Position numbers and translations under genes: made by a program
IMG/VR virus record: IMGVR_UViG_3300044707_000932
Coordinates: 35,073-99,072 of that record
DNA length: 64,000 bases
From: a virus
Direction: 5' to 3' (one strand)
Notes under the pieces: model-generated
What the model was told of the DNA's origin: nothing
What the model saw: the letters and a program-made list of their open reading frames with translations, nothing else
The model's database searches: none
Shown here: in pieces, positions 20,578 to 30,394 of the stretch
How the letters are laid out: the number at the start of each line of letters is the position of its first letter
Numbering within the stretch: the first letter of the stretch is position 1

Positions 20578-21324
20578 ATGAGTAACCTCCAAAAAATATT
20601 AGATAGTTTTTCAATTCAAGATACATTAAATCCAAAGGTTTGGGATAACCCTAATGACATAAAAAAGGCATCCCTCAAAGAAAAAGTCAGAGTGGCTTTA
20701 TTGAAAATTGCTAAAGTTTTTATTGATGACTTAGGTGATGACGTTCCCATGAAAGACATTTATTTGATGGGGTCTTTGGCGAATTACAACTGGTCAGAAT
20801 ATTCAGACTTTGATTTACATGTTTTGATAGATTTCAAAAAATATGGTAAAGAGGAGGCTTTGTATGAAGAACTTTTCGATTTGAAAAAAAAGTTATTCAA
20901 TCTCCAACATGATATAAAAATTTTTGGTTTTGATGTTGAACTTTATGCTCAACCTTTGGATAAAGAAGCTCATAGTGATGGGGTGTTTTCAGTTCTGAAA
21001 GACAAGTGGGTTAGTACACCCAAAAAAACCCATAAAAATATCAACAACGATGTGTTGAAGAAAAAAATTACAAGTTGGACTGACAAGATTGATAACGCTG
21101 TAGAAACAGCGAATAAAGAAGGTAATGTTGAAATATTGAAAAAATTGAAAGATAAGTTAAAGGACTACAGACAGTCTGGTTTAAGAAAAGAAGGGGAATT
21201 TTCCTATGAGAATTTGGTCTTCAAATATCTAAGAAGGTCTGGTCACATAGAAAAGTTATTTGATACAAGGGGAAAATTGACAGATAAAAAACTTTCAATC
21301 GAAAGTAAACTCGAGAGTTTTTAA
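20578..21324 (+). CDS. nucleotidyltransferase-fold protein
   Basis: 248 aa from ATG 20578; a TTG at 20557 directly after the KTSC stop is less likely. The Pol-beta/MNT signature is visible: YLMGSLANYNWSEYSDFDLHVLID (GS...SDxD, two catalytic acids), with a third acid likely in DVELYAQP. Such folds transfer nucleotides to proteins, antibiotics or RNA. The C-terminal half is a Lys-rich helical region (LKKLKDKLKDYRQSG). A TATTTATT box at 20566-20573 ends 4 nt before the ATG. Confidence 0.75.
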   Translation: MSNLQKILDSFSIQDTLNPKVWDNPNDIKKASLKEKVRVALLKIAKVFIDDLGDDVPMKDIYLMGSLANYNWSEYSDFDLHVLIDFKKYGKEEALYEELFDLKKKLFNLQHDIKIFGFDVELYAQPLDKEAHSDGVFSVLKDKWVSTPKKTHKNINNDVLKKKITSWTDKIDNAVETANKEGNVEILKKLKDKLKDYRQSGLRKEGEFSYENLVFKYLRRSGHIEKLFDTRGKLTDKKLSIESKLESF

Positions 21325-21376
21325 TAAAAATCAAAAAATTATTCGTACAAATCGTATATTTATAAAGAAAAATTAG

Positions 21377-22183
21377 ATGGCCCTATATTATTATTTTGCT
21401 AGCCCTTGTATCGGAGGTTCGGTGATTAATATTAAGTCTGAAGACTTAATGATTTCAGGTAATGTTTACGAACTTACCATTGCTGGCGAAACCTCTTGCT
21501 ATACCGTTGTTGATGGAATTGTTACAAGTTTAGCACAACTTGCGGTTATCTTTACAGGTCCATGGGCTAACTGTTCTCTGTGTTTACAAGACATAACACC
21601 AACTCCCACGGCATCTAATACCGCAACACCAACACCCACTACAACTCAAACACCAACAAATACTATGACGCCAACACCGAGTATTACAGCGTCTAACACA
21701 CCAACACCTAGTATCACTGCCACACAGACATCTACTCCAACTCAAACACCAACAAACAGTGCTACTCCGACAACTACCGCAACACAGACCCAGACACCAA
21801 CAACTACACAAACGCCTACAAATACTAAAACACCAACACCCACTACAACTCAAACCCAAACACCAACACCAAGTATAACTGCGTCTAATACACCAACACC
21901 AAGTATAACACCAACAAAAACTTCAACACCTACTACAACACAAACACCTACTACAACACAAACTCCAACTAACACAATGACACCTACACCAACTCGTACT
22001 CCTTGGCCAATAACAGGATTTAGTGAAAATGAACAATATCAGGTATTTGATTATTGTTGTGAAATTAGTGGTGCGACCGCAGAGGTACCCTATCCGAACC
22101 CAATATACACTGACGGTGAGGGAGTACCCTTCAGTCAGAAAAATGCTGTTGAGCTTGGAGGATTCAACGGATTAAATAACTAA
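21377..22183 (+). CDS. mucin-like Pro/Thr-repeat virion protein
   Basis: 268 aa. A small N-terminal domain with four Cys (1-70) is followed by about 135 residues (73-208) built almost only of Thr, Pro, Ser, Asn and Gln in short irregular repeats ([11 protein letters not shown] and [11 protein letters not shown] variants). A 60-residue C-terminal domain contains CCEISG. The stretch is extended and a likely O-glycosylation target. The same repeat type ends the giant gene at 61881. It opens the head/tail gene run, so it is probably a fibre or capsid decoration. A TATTTATA box lies at 21357-21364. Confidence 0.75.
   Translation: MALYYYFASPCIGGSVINIKSEDLMISGNVYELTIAGETSCYTVVDGIVTSLAQLAVIFTGPWANCSLCLQDITPTPTASNTATPTPTTTQTPTNTMTPTPSITASNTPTPSITATQTSTPTQTPTNSATPTTTATQTQTPTTTQTPTNTKTPTPTTTQTQTPTPSITASNTPTPSITPTKTSTPTTTQTPTTTQTPTNTMTPTPTRTPWPITGFSENEQYQVFDYCCEISGATAEVPYPNPIYTDGEGVPFSQKNAVELGGFNGLNN
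21593..22000 (+). repeat. degenerate PT-coding repeat
   Basis: About 400 nt of short repeats built on ACA/ACT/CCA codons with units such as ACACCAACACC and CAAACACCAACA. Irregular unit length suggests slippage-driven growth. A long antisense frame exists here but is only a by-product. Confidence 0.8.
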
Positions 22184-22203
22184 CAAAATTAAAACAAAAT
22201 AAA

Positions 22204-23454
22204 ATGGCAGATTTGAAACCCATTGGAAGTGAAAAATTAACAGGACAAGCAAAACTCAATAGAATTATGGAGATTGCTAGATATAATGAATCACATCCTA
22301 AAACCGTAAATGAAACTTCGAAATCAGAATATTCAATTTCATTAGCTGATGGAAATAATTACCACATTGTAAAAGAAAGACAAGGGTATGTGATTCAGAG
22401 AATGGTAAGTGAGTCTAATTTCGATTATATTGAGCCGATGAAAAATAGAAAATATTATTCATCATATTCTCAAGCTTTTAAGAGATTGAATCTTTTGGCG
22501 GGAGAACTCAACAGATTGAATGAAAATGAGGAAGGTGTTTCTTTATATGGTGAACAAAAAAAGTTTGTTCTAAAGACACCTAAACCAGAAGTACAGGATG
22601 CTCCACCAGTTCCAGCAGCTCCCCCACCAGTACCACAACCTGAGTTACCACCATCACCAGTTTCATCTGATGATGCTGGTCCTTCAGATGAAAGTCCTGA
22701 ATTGGGTACAGACGCTGAAATGGGCGCTGAAGATATGGGACCAGAAGGAGAGACTGATATGGAGATGGATGTTGATGTTGAAGACATGGGTGGTGAGGAA
22801 ATGGCTCCTGACGCTGAAGAAAAAATTACATTTAAAACAATTCAAAAGTTAACAGGAAAGCTCACACAAAAAATCAGACTTTTAAATAACGAAGATGGTA
22901 TGACATCCGAAGATGTTAAGTATGTTATTAATATGGTTTTATCTTCATTGGATTTGTCAAACTTATCTGAAGAGGATAAAGAGGATATCATGGCTAAGTT
23001 TGAAGAGGCTGAAGGTAGAGAAGAAAATATGGGTGGTGAGGAAATGCCTGGTGAGGACATAACTTCAGATACTGAAGTAGAGGATATTCAAACAGACATG
23101 GATGTACCTGTAGACCAAGAAATGGGTGAAGGACATGGTATGATTTTGAACAACGTTTACAAAGAGTCAAAAGTAGATAAAGTGTTGTCAAAATATTTCG
23201 AATTATCAAAGAAGGAAATTTTAGAAAGTAGAAAAATGGTAATTGAGAGAAAAAAGACAGCAGAAAAATTGTTATCCAAGAAAATGGTTGACGTTGTCAA
23301 ACTTAGTGAAACAGTTGAACAAGAAATGGCTTCGCAAAAATTTCTTGAAGAAAACTTAAATTTCGAAATTATTGGTATTACAAACAAGAAAAATTTAGTT
23401 TTCGAAAATGGTGATAAACGTATTAAAATTTCACCAGCGGGATTAGTTTTATGA
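22204..23454 (+). CDS. hypothetical head-region protein, acidic centre, 416 aa
   Basis: The N-terminal about 115 residues are folded-looking (IMEIARYNESHPK, YHIVKERQGYVIQRM). A Pro-rich linker (about 128-150) and a very acidic Met/Gly/Asp/Glu tract (165-205) follow. The second half is helical, and the C-terminus is a strand-rich ending (EIIGITNKKNLVFENGDKR). Composition and position upstream of the terminase suggest a structural or assembly protein. No named family. Confidence 0.65.
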   Translation: MADLKPIGSEKLTGQAKLNRIMEIARYNESHPKTVNETSKSEYSISLADGNNYHIVKERQGYVIQRMVSESNFDYIEPMKNRKYYSSYSQAFKRLNLLAGELNRLNENEEGVSLYGEQKKFVLKTPKPEVQDAPPVPAAPPPVPQPELPPSPVSSDDAGPSDESPELGTDAEMGAEDMGPEGETDMEMDVDVEDMGGEEMAPDAEEKITFKTIQKLTGKLTQKIRLLNNEDGMTSEDVKYVINMVLSSLDLSNLSEEDKEDIMAKFEEAEGREENMGGEEMPGEDITSDTEVEDIQTDMDVPVDQEMGEGHGMILNNVYKESKVDKVLSKYFELSKKEILESRKMVIERKKTAEKLLSKKMVDVVKLSETVEQEMASQKFLEENLNFEIIGITNKKNLVFENGDKRIKISPAGLVL

Positions 23455-23846
23455 GTTATTTGATATTCGTGAATGGTTTAGGTCCAAATTATAAAGGGGA
23501 TAATCTTTACGAATTCATATTCTCAGATGAATTAGATGTTTGGGGGGATGGTTGGGAAAGTAAACCATCAAATGGTTATCCTAATCCGCCTGAGATACAA
23601 TATATAAAAAGAGTAGGAGTTCTGAGGAATACTGATGTTAAGTTGGAATTGATTCAGAACTCCGATTTTTTTTGTATGATAGATGCCTTAGATGATGTTG
23701 TTGCTTTAGCTTGGGAACCTGACGAGGTAAGAGGTCAAAAAAGGATGGTTTTCAGGTTTGGTGAAACAGAACAACAAATAAAAGACAAACTCTATGAAAG
23801 AGATTTGATTTTAGAATTTGAAAAGAAAGTAGTATATGAAAAATAG
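23451..23846 (+). CDS. hypothetical protein, 131 aa
   Basis: It starts in an ATGA overlap with the gene before and ends 11 nt inside the next. It is small, soluble and mixed alpha/beta with several Trp/Asp motifs (ELDVWGDGWESKP, ALAWEPDEV). Not recognised. Its position suggests a structural or packaging accessory. Confidence 0.65.
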   Translation: MSYLIFVNGLGPNYKGDNLYEFIFSDELDVWGDGWESKPSNGYPNPPEIQYIKRVGVLRNTDVKLELIQNSDFFCMIDALDDVVALAWEPDEVRGQKRMVFRFGETEQQIKDKLYERDLILEFEKKVVYEK

Positions 23847-24729
23847 ACAAAAAGCTTTGGAGTTGATTGAATGTGGACTTTCAGCAAAACTTGTTAAAAA
23901 ACTAACTGAGTCGCAAATCAGTCAGTTACATAAAAGAATGGTATCTGAACAAGTAATCAAGACGGAAAGATATCTTGAAGTACCTACTTCAAAATTGCCA
24001 ACAGGTGTTAATATACCTACAGATATTATGGCAGGGAAAAAACAGGTTACAGTACAAAGTGACCCTTCAAAAGGGGTGACCAAAATTATTCCTACTGAGG
24101 AGGGTGAAATGAAAGAAGATGAGACTGATGATGTTACATCATCTAATGCTCAAGGTGATTTGGATTTACAGAAATACACTGGACAAGAAGCTCCACACGA
24201 TGCTAATGATATGGCTCCTGACGGTATGGATGATGATTCTGATGATGATAGAAAAATGATGGGAATGGCGGAATCAAAAAAGAAAAACAATAAAACAAAT
24301 CCTTGGGCAATTTGTACAGCTCAATTGGGTAAAGAATTTGGAACAAGAGAAAGACATTTGTGGAGTGCTAAGGAAAAAAACAAGTATGAAAGATGCGTTA
24401 AGGATGTAAAAAAATCTTTGACGGAAGGTAAAAAACCTCTATCTTTGTTCATTGAAAACGAAATTCTAAAGTTAGTAGAAAAACATTTACCCCCAAAGAT
24501 TACAAAAGGAGAATTAATGAAATACCTAAGTGAAGATGGACCGGCAGTCGCCCCATCAAAACCAAAACCTTCAACAAAACCTGACACTAAACCAGGTAAA
24601 CCCGCACCGAGACCAAGACCAAAACATCCAGGTCAAAACCCACATCCAGGTGAAAAAGAGTCTCCAAGAGCTGAAGAAGTTAAGAATAAAGTAATCAAAA
24701 CGATTTTCAAAGATATTTTCAAAAAATGA
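23836..24729 (+). CDS. hypothetical head-region protein, 297 aa
   Basis: The N-terminus has a helical LVKKLTESQISQLHKRM segment. The middle is acidic and Met/Asp-rich (about 90-140). Around 155-190 is a compact KTNPWAICTAQLGKEFG motif with a second Cys in RCVKDVKKSL. A Pro/Lys-rich stretch (about 235-275) precedes a basic amphipathic C-terminus (VIKTIFKDIFKK). The PWAIC...C module is common in large-phage structural proteins, but its function is not known to me. Confidence 0.65.
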   Translation: MKNRQKALELIECGLSAKLVKKLTESQISQLHKRMVSEQVIKTERYLEVPTSKLPTGVNIPTDIMAGKKQVTVQSDPSKGVTKIIPTEEGEMKEDETDDVTSSNAQGDLDLQKYTGQEAPHDANDMAPDGMDDDSDDDRKMMGMAESKKKNNKTNPWAICTAQLGKEFGTRERHLWSAKEKNKYERCVKDVKKSLTEGKKPLSLFIENEILKLVEKHLPPKITKGELMKYLSEDGPAVAPSKPKPSTKPDTKPGKPAPRPRPKHPGQNPHPGEKESPRAEEVKNKVIKTIFKDIFKK

Positions 24730-26027
24730 GTAAAAAAGTACGTGAACAAATAGACTACGGGAATTATCCTGAGAGAATGGACCCAAACCTTGAAAGAAAG
24801 TTGGGAAGTCCTGAAAATTTGTATGCTTCTAACCCCGCAATGAAAAAGGGCTCGCAGGACGTTCAAAGATTGACCAGTAATAGATTCAAAAAGGTTGTTG
24901 ATAAGTTAAGACAAGCTAGAGGGTTGGAGAGAATAACTCCTGCGATGGTCCAAAGAATTTACATGGAAGAAATGTCTAAAGTTCCTATGATTGTAGGTAT
25001 TGAGGGTCGTAATAGAGAACAACTTGAAGAACTGGCTAAAAAAGTTTCTTTAGATGAAACAGAAGTACCTGAAGATTGGTTCGAAATTGATGCGAAACTT
25101 AACAGAGAACCTATTGATGTTTCAAATTTCAGATATGAGCCTGAGGAGGATGAAGAAGAGGAAAATGCCGATGAAAAACAAGGAATTGAAATCCCATCAT
25201 TCGAAATCGAGGATTTGACACCACAAGAAGAGTTAGAGTTAGAAAAACACAAAAGAAATATAATCAACGCTATTATTCAGGGTGCGGCTAAAAAGGGTCA
25301 CTACCTTTTTCAAAAACCTGAGGTTAAAGCTGAGTTAGACAGAATTGATAACAGATTATATCCCGCCTACTTGGGAATTATGGCAATCAATGATTTTCTA
25401 TACTTTAGTATGGAACAAATGATTGAAATGATGAGCCAAACAGGAAATGGCGTGGCAGGAAAAGTTGAGTTAGGGGATGCTGGTGATGATGAAGGAGAAG
25501 AAGGTGGTGGAGGTGAGGAATCTCAAGGTCCTGATACAAAAATAATTGCTGAGGGATTAATTTTCCCTATCCTATGTCATGAAATTATTAAAGGAATTAA
25601 AGCCGCAAATGCTAGACATGGATTACCCCAAGACCCTTCTATGAGAGAAAAGGTTAAAGCACAAGTTGACATTTTATCAAACGAACCAATGCAACTCAGA
25701 ATAGGACCTGAGATTGTTGAAAAAATTCGTTTTGCCTTACCGGATGAAATGTTCAGTCCTTCAAACAAGGGTCTAATAAACTGGTTTGAAATTCAGATGT
25801 ACCAAATTCCAGCAAAGGAATTTTTGGAATTAATTGGAAATGCGATTTCAGAAGATGATTCTAAAATCAGAAAAGCCACATCCAAATTCGAAGAAATCAT
25901 GAGAGAGGCACAAAACCTAAAACGTGAGTTCGACGAGTATAAAGAAGATAAGGGAAGTGATGAAGCTGACGATGATGAAAACTTGGATGATTTCTTAGGG
26001 AGTTTGGGTATATCAAGACCCAAATAA
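24726..26027 (+). CDS. hypothetical protein preceding the terminase, 433 aa
   Basis: Helix-rich and acidic. The N-terminal third includes RITPAMVQRIYMEEM. An acidic linker (about 140-160) and a second Gly/Glu-rich linker (about 255-270) flank a helical core containing HKRNIINAIIQGAAKKGHYLFQ. The C-terminus is acidic (ENLDDFLGSLG). The position just before TerL would suit a small-terminase-like or portal-associated protein, but the sequence does not show it. Confidence 0.6.
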   Translation: MSKKVREQIDYGNYPERMDPNLERKLGSPENLYASNPAMKKGSQDVQRLTSNRFKKVVDKLRQARGLERITPAMVQRIYMEEMSKVPMIVGIEGRNREQLEELAKKVSLDETEVPEDWFEIDAKLNREPIDVSNFRYEPEEDEEEENADEKQGIEIPSFEIEDLTPQEELELEKHKRNIINAIIQGAAKKGHYLFQKPEVKAELDRIDNRLYPAYLGIMAINDFLYFSMEQMIEMMSQTGNGVAGKVELGDAGDDEGEEGGGGEESQGPDTKIIAEGLIFPILCHEIIKGIKAANARHGLPQDPSMREKVKAQVDILSNEPMQLRIGPEIVEKIRFALPDEMFSPSNKGLINWFEIQMYQIPAKEFLELIGNAISEDDSKIRKATSKFEEIMREAQNLKREFDEYKEDKGSDEADDDENLDDFLGSLGISRPK

Positions 26028-26035
26028 TCCACCCC

Positions 26036-27796
26036 GTGACAAAAGAACAACTTATTATAGAGGTTACAAAGTGTATGAGAAATACACCTTATGCCCTTAG
26101 GACATACTTACAGACCTATGACAACACGGTATCGAAGTATGTACCTCTTGACCTCTTCCCCGACCAAGTTAGTCTCATCGAGGACTATGACAACTTTAAT
26201 GAAAACATAGCCCTCAAGTATCGTCAGGCTGGTGTGTCTACAGTAACCGCTGCTTGGGCGTCAAAAAAATTAGTTTTTGCCAAAAAACAAAAACCTGAGA
26301 AAATTCTAATAATTGCCAACAAATTGGATACATCCGTTGAGATGGCCAATAAAGTTAGAGGTTTTACGGAGCAATGGCCCTCGTGGGTCGGTGCGGGATT
26401 CTCCGCTGAAAAAAACTCTCAAAGACACTTCAAACTAACGAACGATTGTGAAGTGAAAGCTGTTGCTACCTCCAAAGATGCCTTACGTGGTTATACACCA
26501 ACAATTCTAATTTTCGATGAGGCAGCGTTCATTGAGGCAGATAATGACTTTTGGTCTGCGTGTATGGCCTCACTTTCTACGGGTGGTAAAGTAATTGTAA
26601 TTTCAACACCAAACGGTTACGACCCAATCTATTATGAAATTTACGACCAAGCACTCAGAAATATGAACGAGTTTAAAATCTCTGAGATGTTTTGGTACAG
26701 AGACCCGAGATATACTAAAGACCTTTACATGGTTAAGACAAACGACTTAGTTCATTTCTTACTTAATCGTGAAGACTACCCTGAAGACACAGTTGTTGAT
26801 TTATCAGTATCAAACCCATATGAGAGAGACCATTCCATCACAACTGATTATATCCAAAAAGGATATAAACCCTGCTCTGCTTGGTTTGAAGGAATGGTAA
26901 AAAAACTGAAATTCGATAGAAGAAAAGTTGCTCAAGAGTTAGAATGTAATTTCCTTGGTTCTGGAGATAATGTTTTTGAGGCTGAACTGATGCAGACAAT
27001 CGCTAAAAACCAACTAAGGGACCCGTCAGCTAAACTTATGGGGGGTTCCCTCTGGATATTCAAAGAACCAGAAAACGGACACAAATATGTTATGGGTGTC
27101 GACGTTTCGAGAGGGGATTCGGAAGATTTTTCTTGTATTCAAATTATTGATTTTGATACAAGAGAACAAGTTTTGGAATATGTTGGTAAAGTCCCCCCAG
27201 ATGTGACTGCCGAAATTGCTTATAAATGGGGTACCATGTACAATGCTTATTGTGTAATTGATATTACAGGAGGAATGGGAGTATCCACCGCAAGAAAAAT
27301 GCAAGAAATGACCTATGAACCAGGTTTGTATGTTGACAATATAGACCCGACCAAGAAATGGAAATGGGACCCGAAGGCGAATGAAAAAATTCCTGGAATA
27401 AATTTTAATTCCAAAAGAGTACAAATAATATCAAGTTTCGAGGAGGCCGTTCGACACGAGTTTAAAATTTATTCTCACAGATTGTATAATGAGATGAATA
27501 CATTCATCTACATAAATGGTCGACCTGACCATCAAAAAAGTCATCACGACGACTGTATAATGGCGATGTCTATGGCCATTTATGTTGCCGAGAAATCATT
27601 CCAATCTTTACAAAAAGTTGTTAATCATACGAAGGCAATGATTAATTCGTGGGCAACACATGTAAATGAAAACAAAAATAGTTCAGATTTTTTTAATCCA
27701 ATGGTCCCTCAAATGGGAAGACAAAACATGAATCCGAGTCAGGGACCAAGCAAAGCAGACTATATGAAATATGGGTGGTTATTTGGTCCTCGATAA
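26036..27796 (+). CDS. terL: terminase large subunit (T4 gp17-like)
   Basis: 586 aa with a GTG start 8 nt after the preceding stop. ATPase domain: KYRQAGVST (61-69) at the Walker A position, with Val where the classical Lys would be, and LIFDEAAF (158-165) as Walker B plus catalytic Glu. RNase H-type nuclease: GVDVSRGDSED (first Asp, near 350), VIDITGG, and HHDDCIMAMSMA (last Asp). The enzyme packages DNA through the portal and cuts the concatemer. It is followed directly by the portal gene. Confidence 0.95.
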   Translation: MTKEQLIIEVTKCMRNTPYALRTYLQTYDNTVSKYVPLDLFPDQVSLIEDYDNFNENIALKYRQAGVSTVTAAWASKKLVFAKKQKPEKILIIANKLDTSVEMANKVRGFTEQWPSWVGAGFSAEKNSQRHFKLTNDCEVKAVATSKDALRGYTPTILIFDEAAFIEADNDFWSACMASLSTGGKVIVISTPNGYDPIYYEIYDQALRNMNEFKISEMFWYRDPRYTKDLYMVKTNDLVHFLLNREDYPEDTVVDLSVSNPYERDHSITTDYIQKGYKPCSAWFEGMVKKLKFDRRKVAQELECNFLGSGDNVFEAELMQTIAKNQLRDPSAKLMGGSLWIFKEPENGHKYVMGVDVSRGDSEDFSCIQIIDFDTREQVLEYVGKVPPDVTAEIAYKWGTMYNAYCVIDITGGMGVSTARKMQEMTYEPGLYVDNIDPTKKWKWDPKANEKIPGINFNSKRVQIISSFEEAVRHEFKIYSHRLYNEMNTFIYINGRPDHQKSHHDDCIMAMSMAIYVAEKSFQSLQKVVNHTKAMINSWATHVNENKNSSDFFNPMVPQMGRQNMNPSQGPSKADYMKYGWLFGPR

Positions 27797-27797
27797 C

Positions 27798-27811
27798 TAT
27801 TTATATTTATC
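27798..27811 (+). promoter_or_regulatory. double TATTTAT box upstream of the portal gene
   Basis: TATTTATA (27798-27805) and TATTTATC (27804-27811) overlap, 23-29 nt before ATG 27835. Confidence 0.45.
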
Positions 27812-27834
27812 TATTGATAAAGTAACATTGTAAA

Positions 27835-29673
27835 ATGAGTGACCAGAATCTAACCATATGGCAGAGGTTGTCCAAGACATTTGGACCGAATTCTCTGCTT
27901 AATCAGGATTATCCGACCTTCAAATTTGATAAGACCGAACTTCTCAGAACACAGAGCAAACAAGAATATGAGAAAGAAAAATTACAAGCACAACAATCCT
28001 ATTTTCTGGCCAATCAATGGGCAAAAGTAGAAAATAACCTATATTCTCAAGCAATATATTATGAACCATCGAGATTGTCAGCACAATACGATTACGAATC
28101 CATGGAGTATACTCCTGAAATATCTGCCGCTTTAGACATTTATGCTGAGGAGTCTACTACAACAAATGAAGATGGTTTTATCTTACAAATTTATTCTGAA
28201 TCAAAAAGGATAAAAGGTGTATTAGCCGACTTGTTCAATAATAATTTGGACATCAATACTAACTTACCTATGTGGACAAGGAACACATGTAAGTATGGTG
28301 ATAATTTCGTTTATTTAAAATTAGACCCCGAAAGAGGGGTAGTAGGTTGTCAACAACTACCAACAATTGAAATTGAAAGGAGAGAAGTTGGAACAAGTCA
28401 AAAAATTACTGTTGAACCTGAAAGACCTGAAGATAGAAAAGCTCTACATTTCGATTGGAAAAACAAAAATATGACATTTCAATCTTGGGAAATTGCTCAT
28501 TTCAGATTATTAGGTGATGATAGAAGGTTGCCATATGGAACCTCTATGTTAGAAAAAGCCAGAAGAATTTGGAAACAACTTTTGTTATCTGAAGATGCTA
28601 TGTTGATATATCGTACATCAAGAGCACCTGAGAGGAGAATTTTCAAGGTCTTTGTCGGAAACATGAATGACGATGATGTTGAAGCATATGTACAACGTGT
28701 GGCCAATAAGTTCAAAAGGGAACAGATTGTCGACAGTAAAACTGGTCAGGTTGACATGAGGTTCAATCAAATGGCTGTTGACCAAGATTACTTTGTACCT
28801 GTAAGAGACCCTGCTACACCAAGTCCTATTGAAACATTACCTGGTGCTACAAATTTATCAGAGATTGCTGATATTGAGTACATTCAAAAAAAGTTATTGA
28901 CCGCACTTCGTGTACCAAAAGCCTTTTTAGGGTTTGAAGAAGTTGTTGGTGATGGAAAAAACTTATCTCTTCAAGATATAAGATTTGCTAGAACAATTAA
29001 CAGAATCCAAAAAAGTATGTTGCAAGAATTAAATAAAATTGCGATTGTACATTTGTTTTTGTTAGGTTTCGAGGATGAGTTGGATAATTTTACTTTAGGT
29101 TTAACGAATCCTTCAACTCAGGCGGACTTATTGAAAATTGACGTGTGGAAAGAAAAAGTTGCGTTATATAGAGAGATGGTTACTGACCCAGGTAACGGAA
29201 TTCAGGCAACGTCATCTACATGGGCGAAGAAACATATTTTCGGTTGGTCAGATGAAGAGGTTAGATTAGACTTACAACAACAAAGAATTGAAAGAGCTGT
29301 GGGTGAAGAACTGAAACAAACACCTACTGTAATCACTAAATCAGGTGTGTTTGATAACTTAGACAAACTTTACGGTACACAAACAGGTGGAACCCAATCA
29401 CAATCGGCGGAAACTGAAGAGACTCCACCACCACCTTTACCGTTGGGACCTGAAACTGAGACTGCTCCACCACCTATACCTGAGACACCTGAAACCCCTG
29501 AAGCTCCAGCACCTACTGAAGGAGCCGGAATAACTCCCGAGTCGAAGATTAAGGATTTAAATCTTTTAGTAGAAAATGATTTAATAGAAGGGAAGGAATA
29601 CCTTAATTTGGGAGTTGCTCAAGAATCTTTGGGAGAAATTTCGAAAGAGTTAGATAAGTTACTAAATTCCTAA
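27835..29673 (+). CDS. portal protein (T4 gp20-like)
   Basis: 612 aa. It shows the gp20-type core: MEYTPEISAALDIYAEEST (about 90-110), a NTCKYGDNFVYLKLD segment, RLPYGTSMLEKARRIWKQL near the clip/stem, and AFLGFEEVVGDGKNLSLQDIRF toward the end of the core. A Pro/Glu-rich tail (about 520-570) precedes a short helix. Twelve copies are expected to form the head vertex through which TerL moves DNA. It is flanked by TerL and the protease as in T4. Confidence 0.93.
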   Translation: MSDQNLTIWQRLSKTFGPNSLLNQDYPTFKFDKTELLRTQSKQEYEKEKLQAQQSYFLANQWAKVENNLYSQAIYYEPSRLSAQYDYESMEYTPEISAALDIYAEESTTTNEDGFILQIYSESKRIKGVLADLFNNNLDINTNLPMWTRNTCKYGDNFVYLKLDPERGVVGCQQLPTIEIERREVGTSQKITVEPERPEDRKALHFDWKNKNMTFQSWEIAHFRLLGDDRRLPYGTSMLEKARRIWKQLLLSEDAMLIYRTSRAPERRIFKVFVGNMNDDDVEAYVQRVANKFKREQIVDSKTGQVDMRFNQMAVDQDYFVPVRDPATPSPIETLPGATNLSEIADIEYIQKKLLTALRVPKAFLGFEEVVGDGKNLSLQDIRFARTINRIQKSMLQELNKIAIVHLFLLGFEDELDNFTLGLTNPSTQADLLKIDVWKEKVALYREMVTDPGNGIQATSSTWAKKHIFGWSDEEVRLDLQQQRIERAVGEELKQTPTVITKSGVFDNLDKLYGTQTGGTQSQSAETEETPPPPLPLGPETETAPPPIPETPETPEAPAPTEGAGITPESKIKDLNLLVENDLIEGKEYLNLGVAQESLGEISKELDKLLNS

Positions 29674-29681
29674 TATTTATC
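29674..29681 (+). promoter_or_regulatory. TATTTATC box upstream of the 232-aa gene
   Basis: It ends 14 nt before ATG 29696 and begins about where the portal gene stops. Confidence 0.45.
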
Positions 29682-29695
29682 TGTAAATAAAAAAA

Positions 29696-30394
29696 ATGAC
29701 CTTCGGAATCGTTAAATCGGCAATAGAAAAAAATTTGTTGGAATCTTATAAAAATTCTAATGAGTTTAAAAAATCAATTAGAGAGTTCAAAGAAAATATT
29801 TTGAATCATAAATCCCTTTCGAAAATATATTCTTTGTATGACCAATTATCCACACCCCAAAATCTCTCTGAGAGTGAGGCTAAAGAATTTTTAACTGAAG
29901 GTGTCTCACTTATTCAAAAGTTACTAACCACGATTAAGTTGCCGAAAACTCTTTTGGAAAAAAAGACCAACAACTATTCTGATATTGATGTTTTAGTTTA
30001 TACAAATAAAACGAATTTACACGAAAGACTTCAAGCCAAAAAGAACATAATCAAAGTTCTTAGTTCCGAAAAGACCAATATGAAGGAATCAATTAAGTTA
30101 CCTACAACAAGTATGGTAAAAATTGCTAATCAAACTTTGGAAAATTATATTGATTCAATGGATGATAAATCCAAAAAAACTTTTTTCGAAATTGTAAAAA
30201 AAGATAACGGTAAATTACAAGAAGAATTCAATTCACTCAAGGAAAAAACTTTGTTACAACTTGGTTCCCTTATGGAAAAAGAAAATGAATCAGAATTAAA
30301 AAATAAGATTTCTGAGACTATTGAAAGAATCAAAATAGAGGAGTGTAATCAAATTAATTTTGTGAAGTTATTATCTTTGACTGAGACCCTATAA
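29696..30394 (+). CDS. hypothetical head-assembly-position protein, 232 aa
   Basis: Very Lys/Glu-rich and almost wholly helical (e.g. ETIERIKIEECNQINFVKLL). In T4 the small core proteins gp67/gp68 lie between portal and protease, so this may be an internal core protein. That is inferred from position only. Its stop overlaps the end of the convergent bS21 gene by 6 nt. Confidence 0.6.
   Translation: MTFGIVKSAIEKNLLESYKNSNEFKKSIREFKENILNHKSLSKIYSLYDQLSTPQNLSESEAKEFLTEGVSLIQKLLTTIKLPKTLLEKKTNNYSDIDVLVYTNKTNLHERLQAKKNIIKVLSSEKTNMKESIKLPTTSMVKIANQTLENYIDSMDDKSKKTFFEIVKKDNGKLQEEFNSLKEKTLLQLGSLMEKENESELKNKISETIERIKIEECNQINFVKLLSLTETL

Noticed and set aside
21584-21859. 91-codon minus-strand frame opposite the PT repeat (Cys/Ser/Trp-rich)
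   Set aside because: It is the complement of the Pro/Thr codon repeat and has no independent signals.
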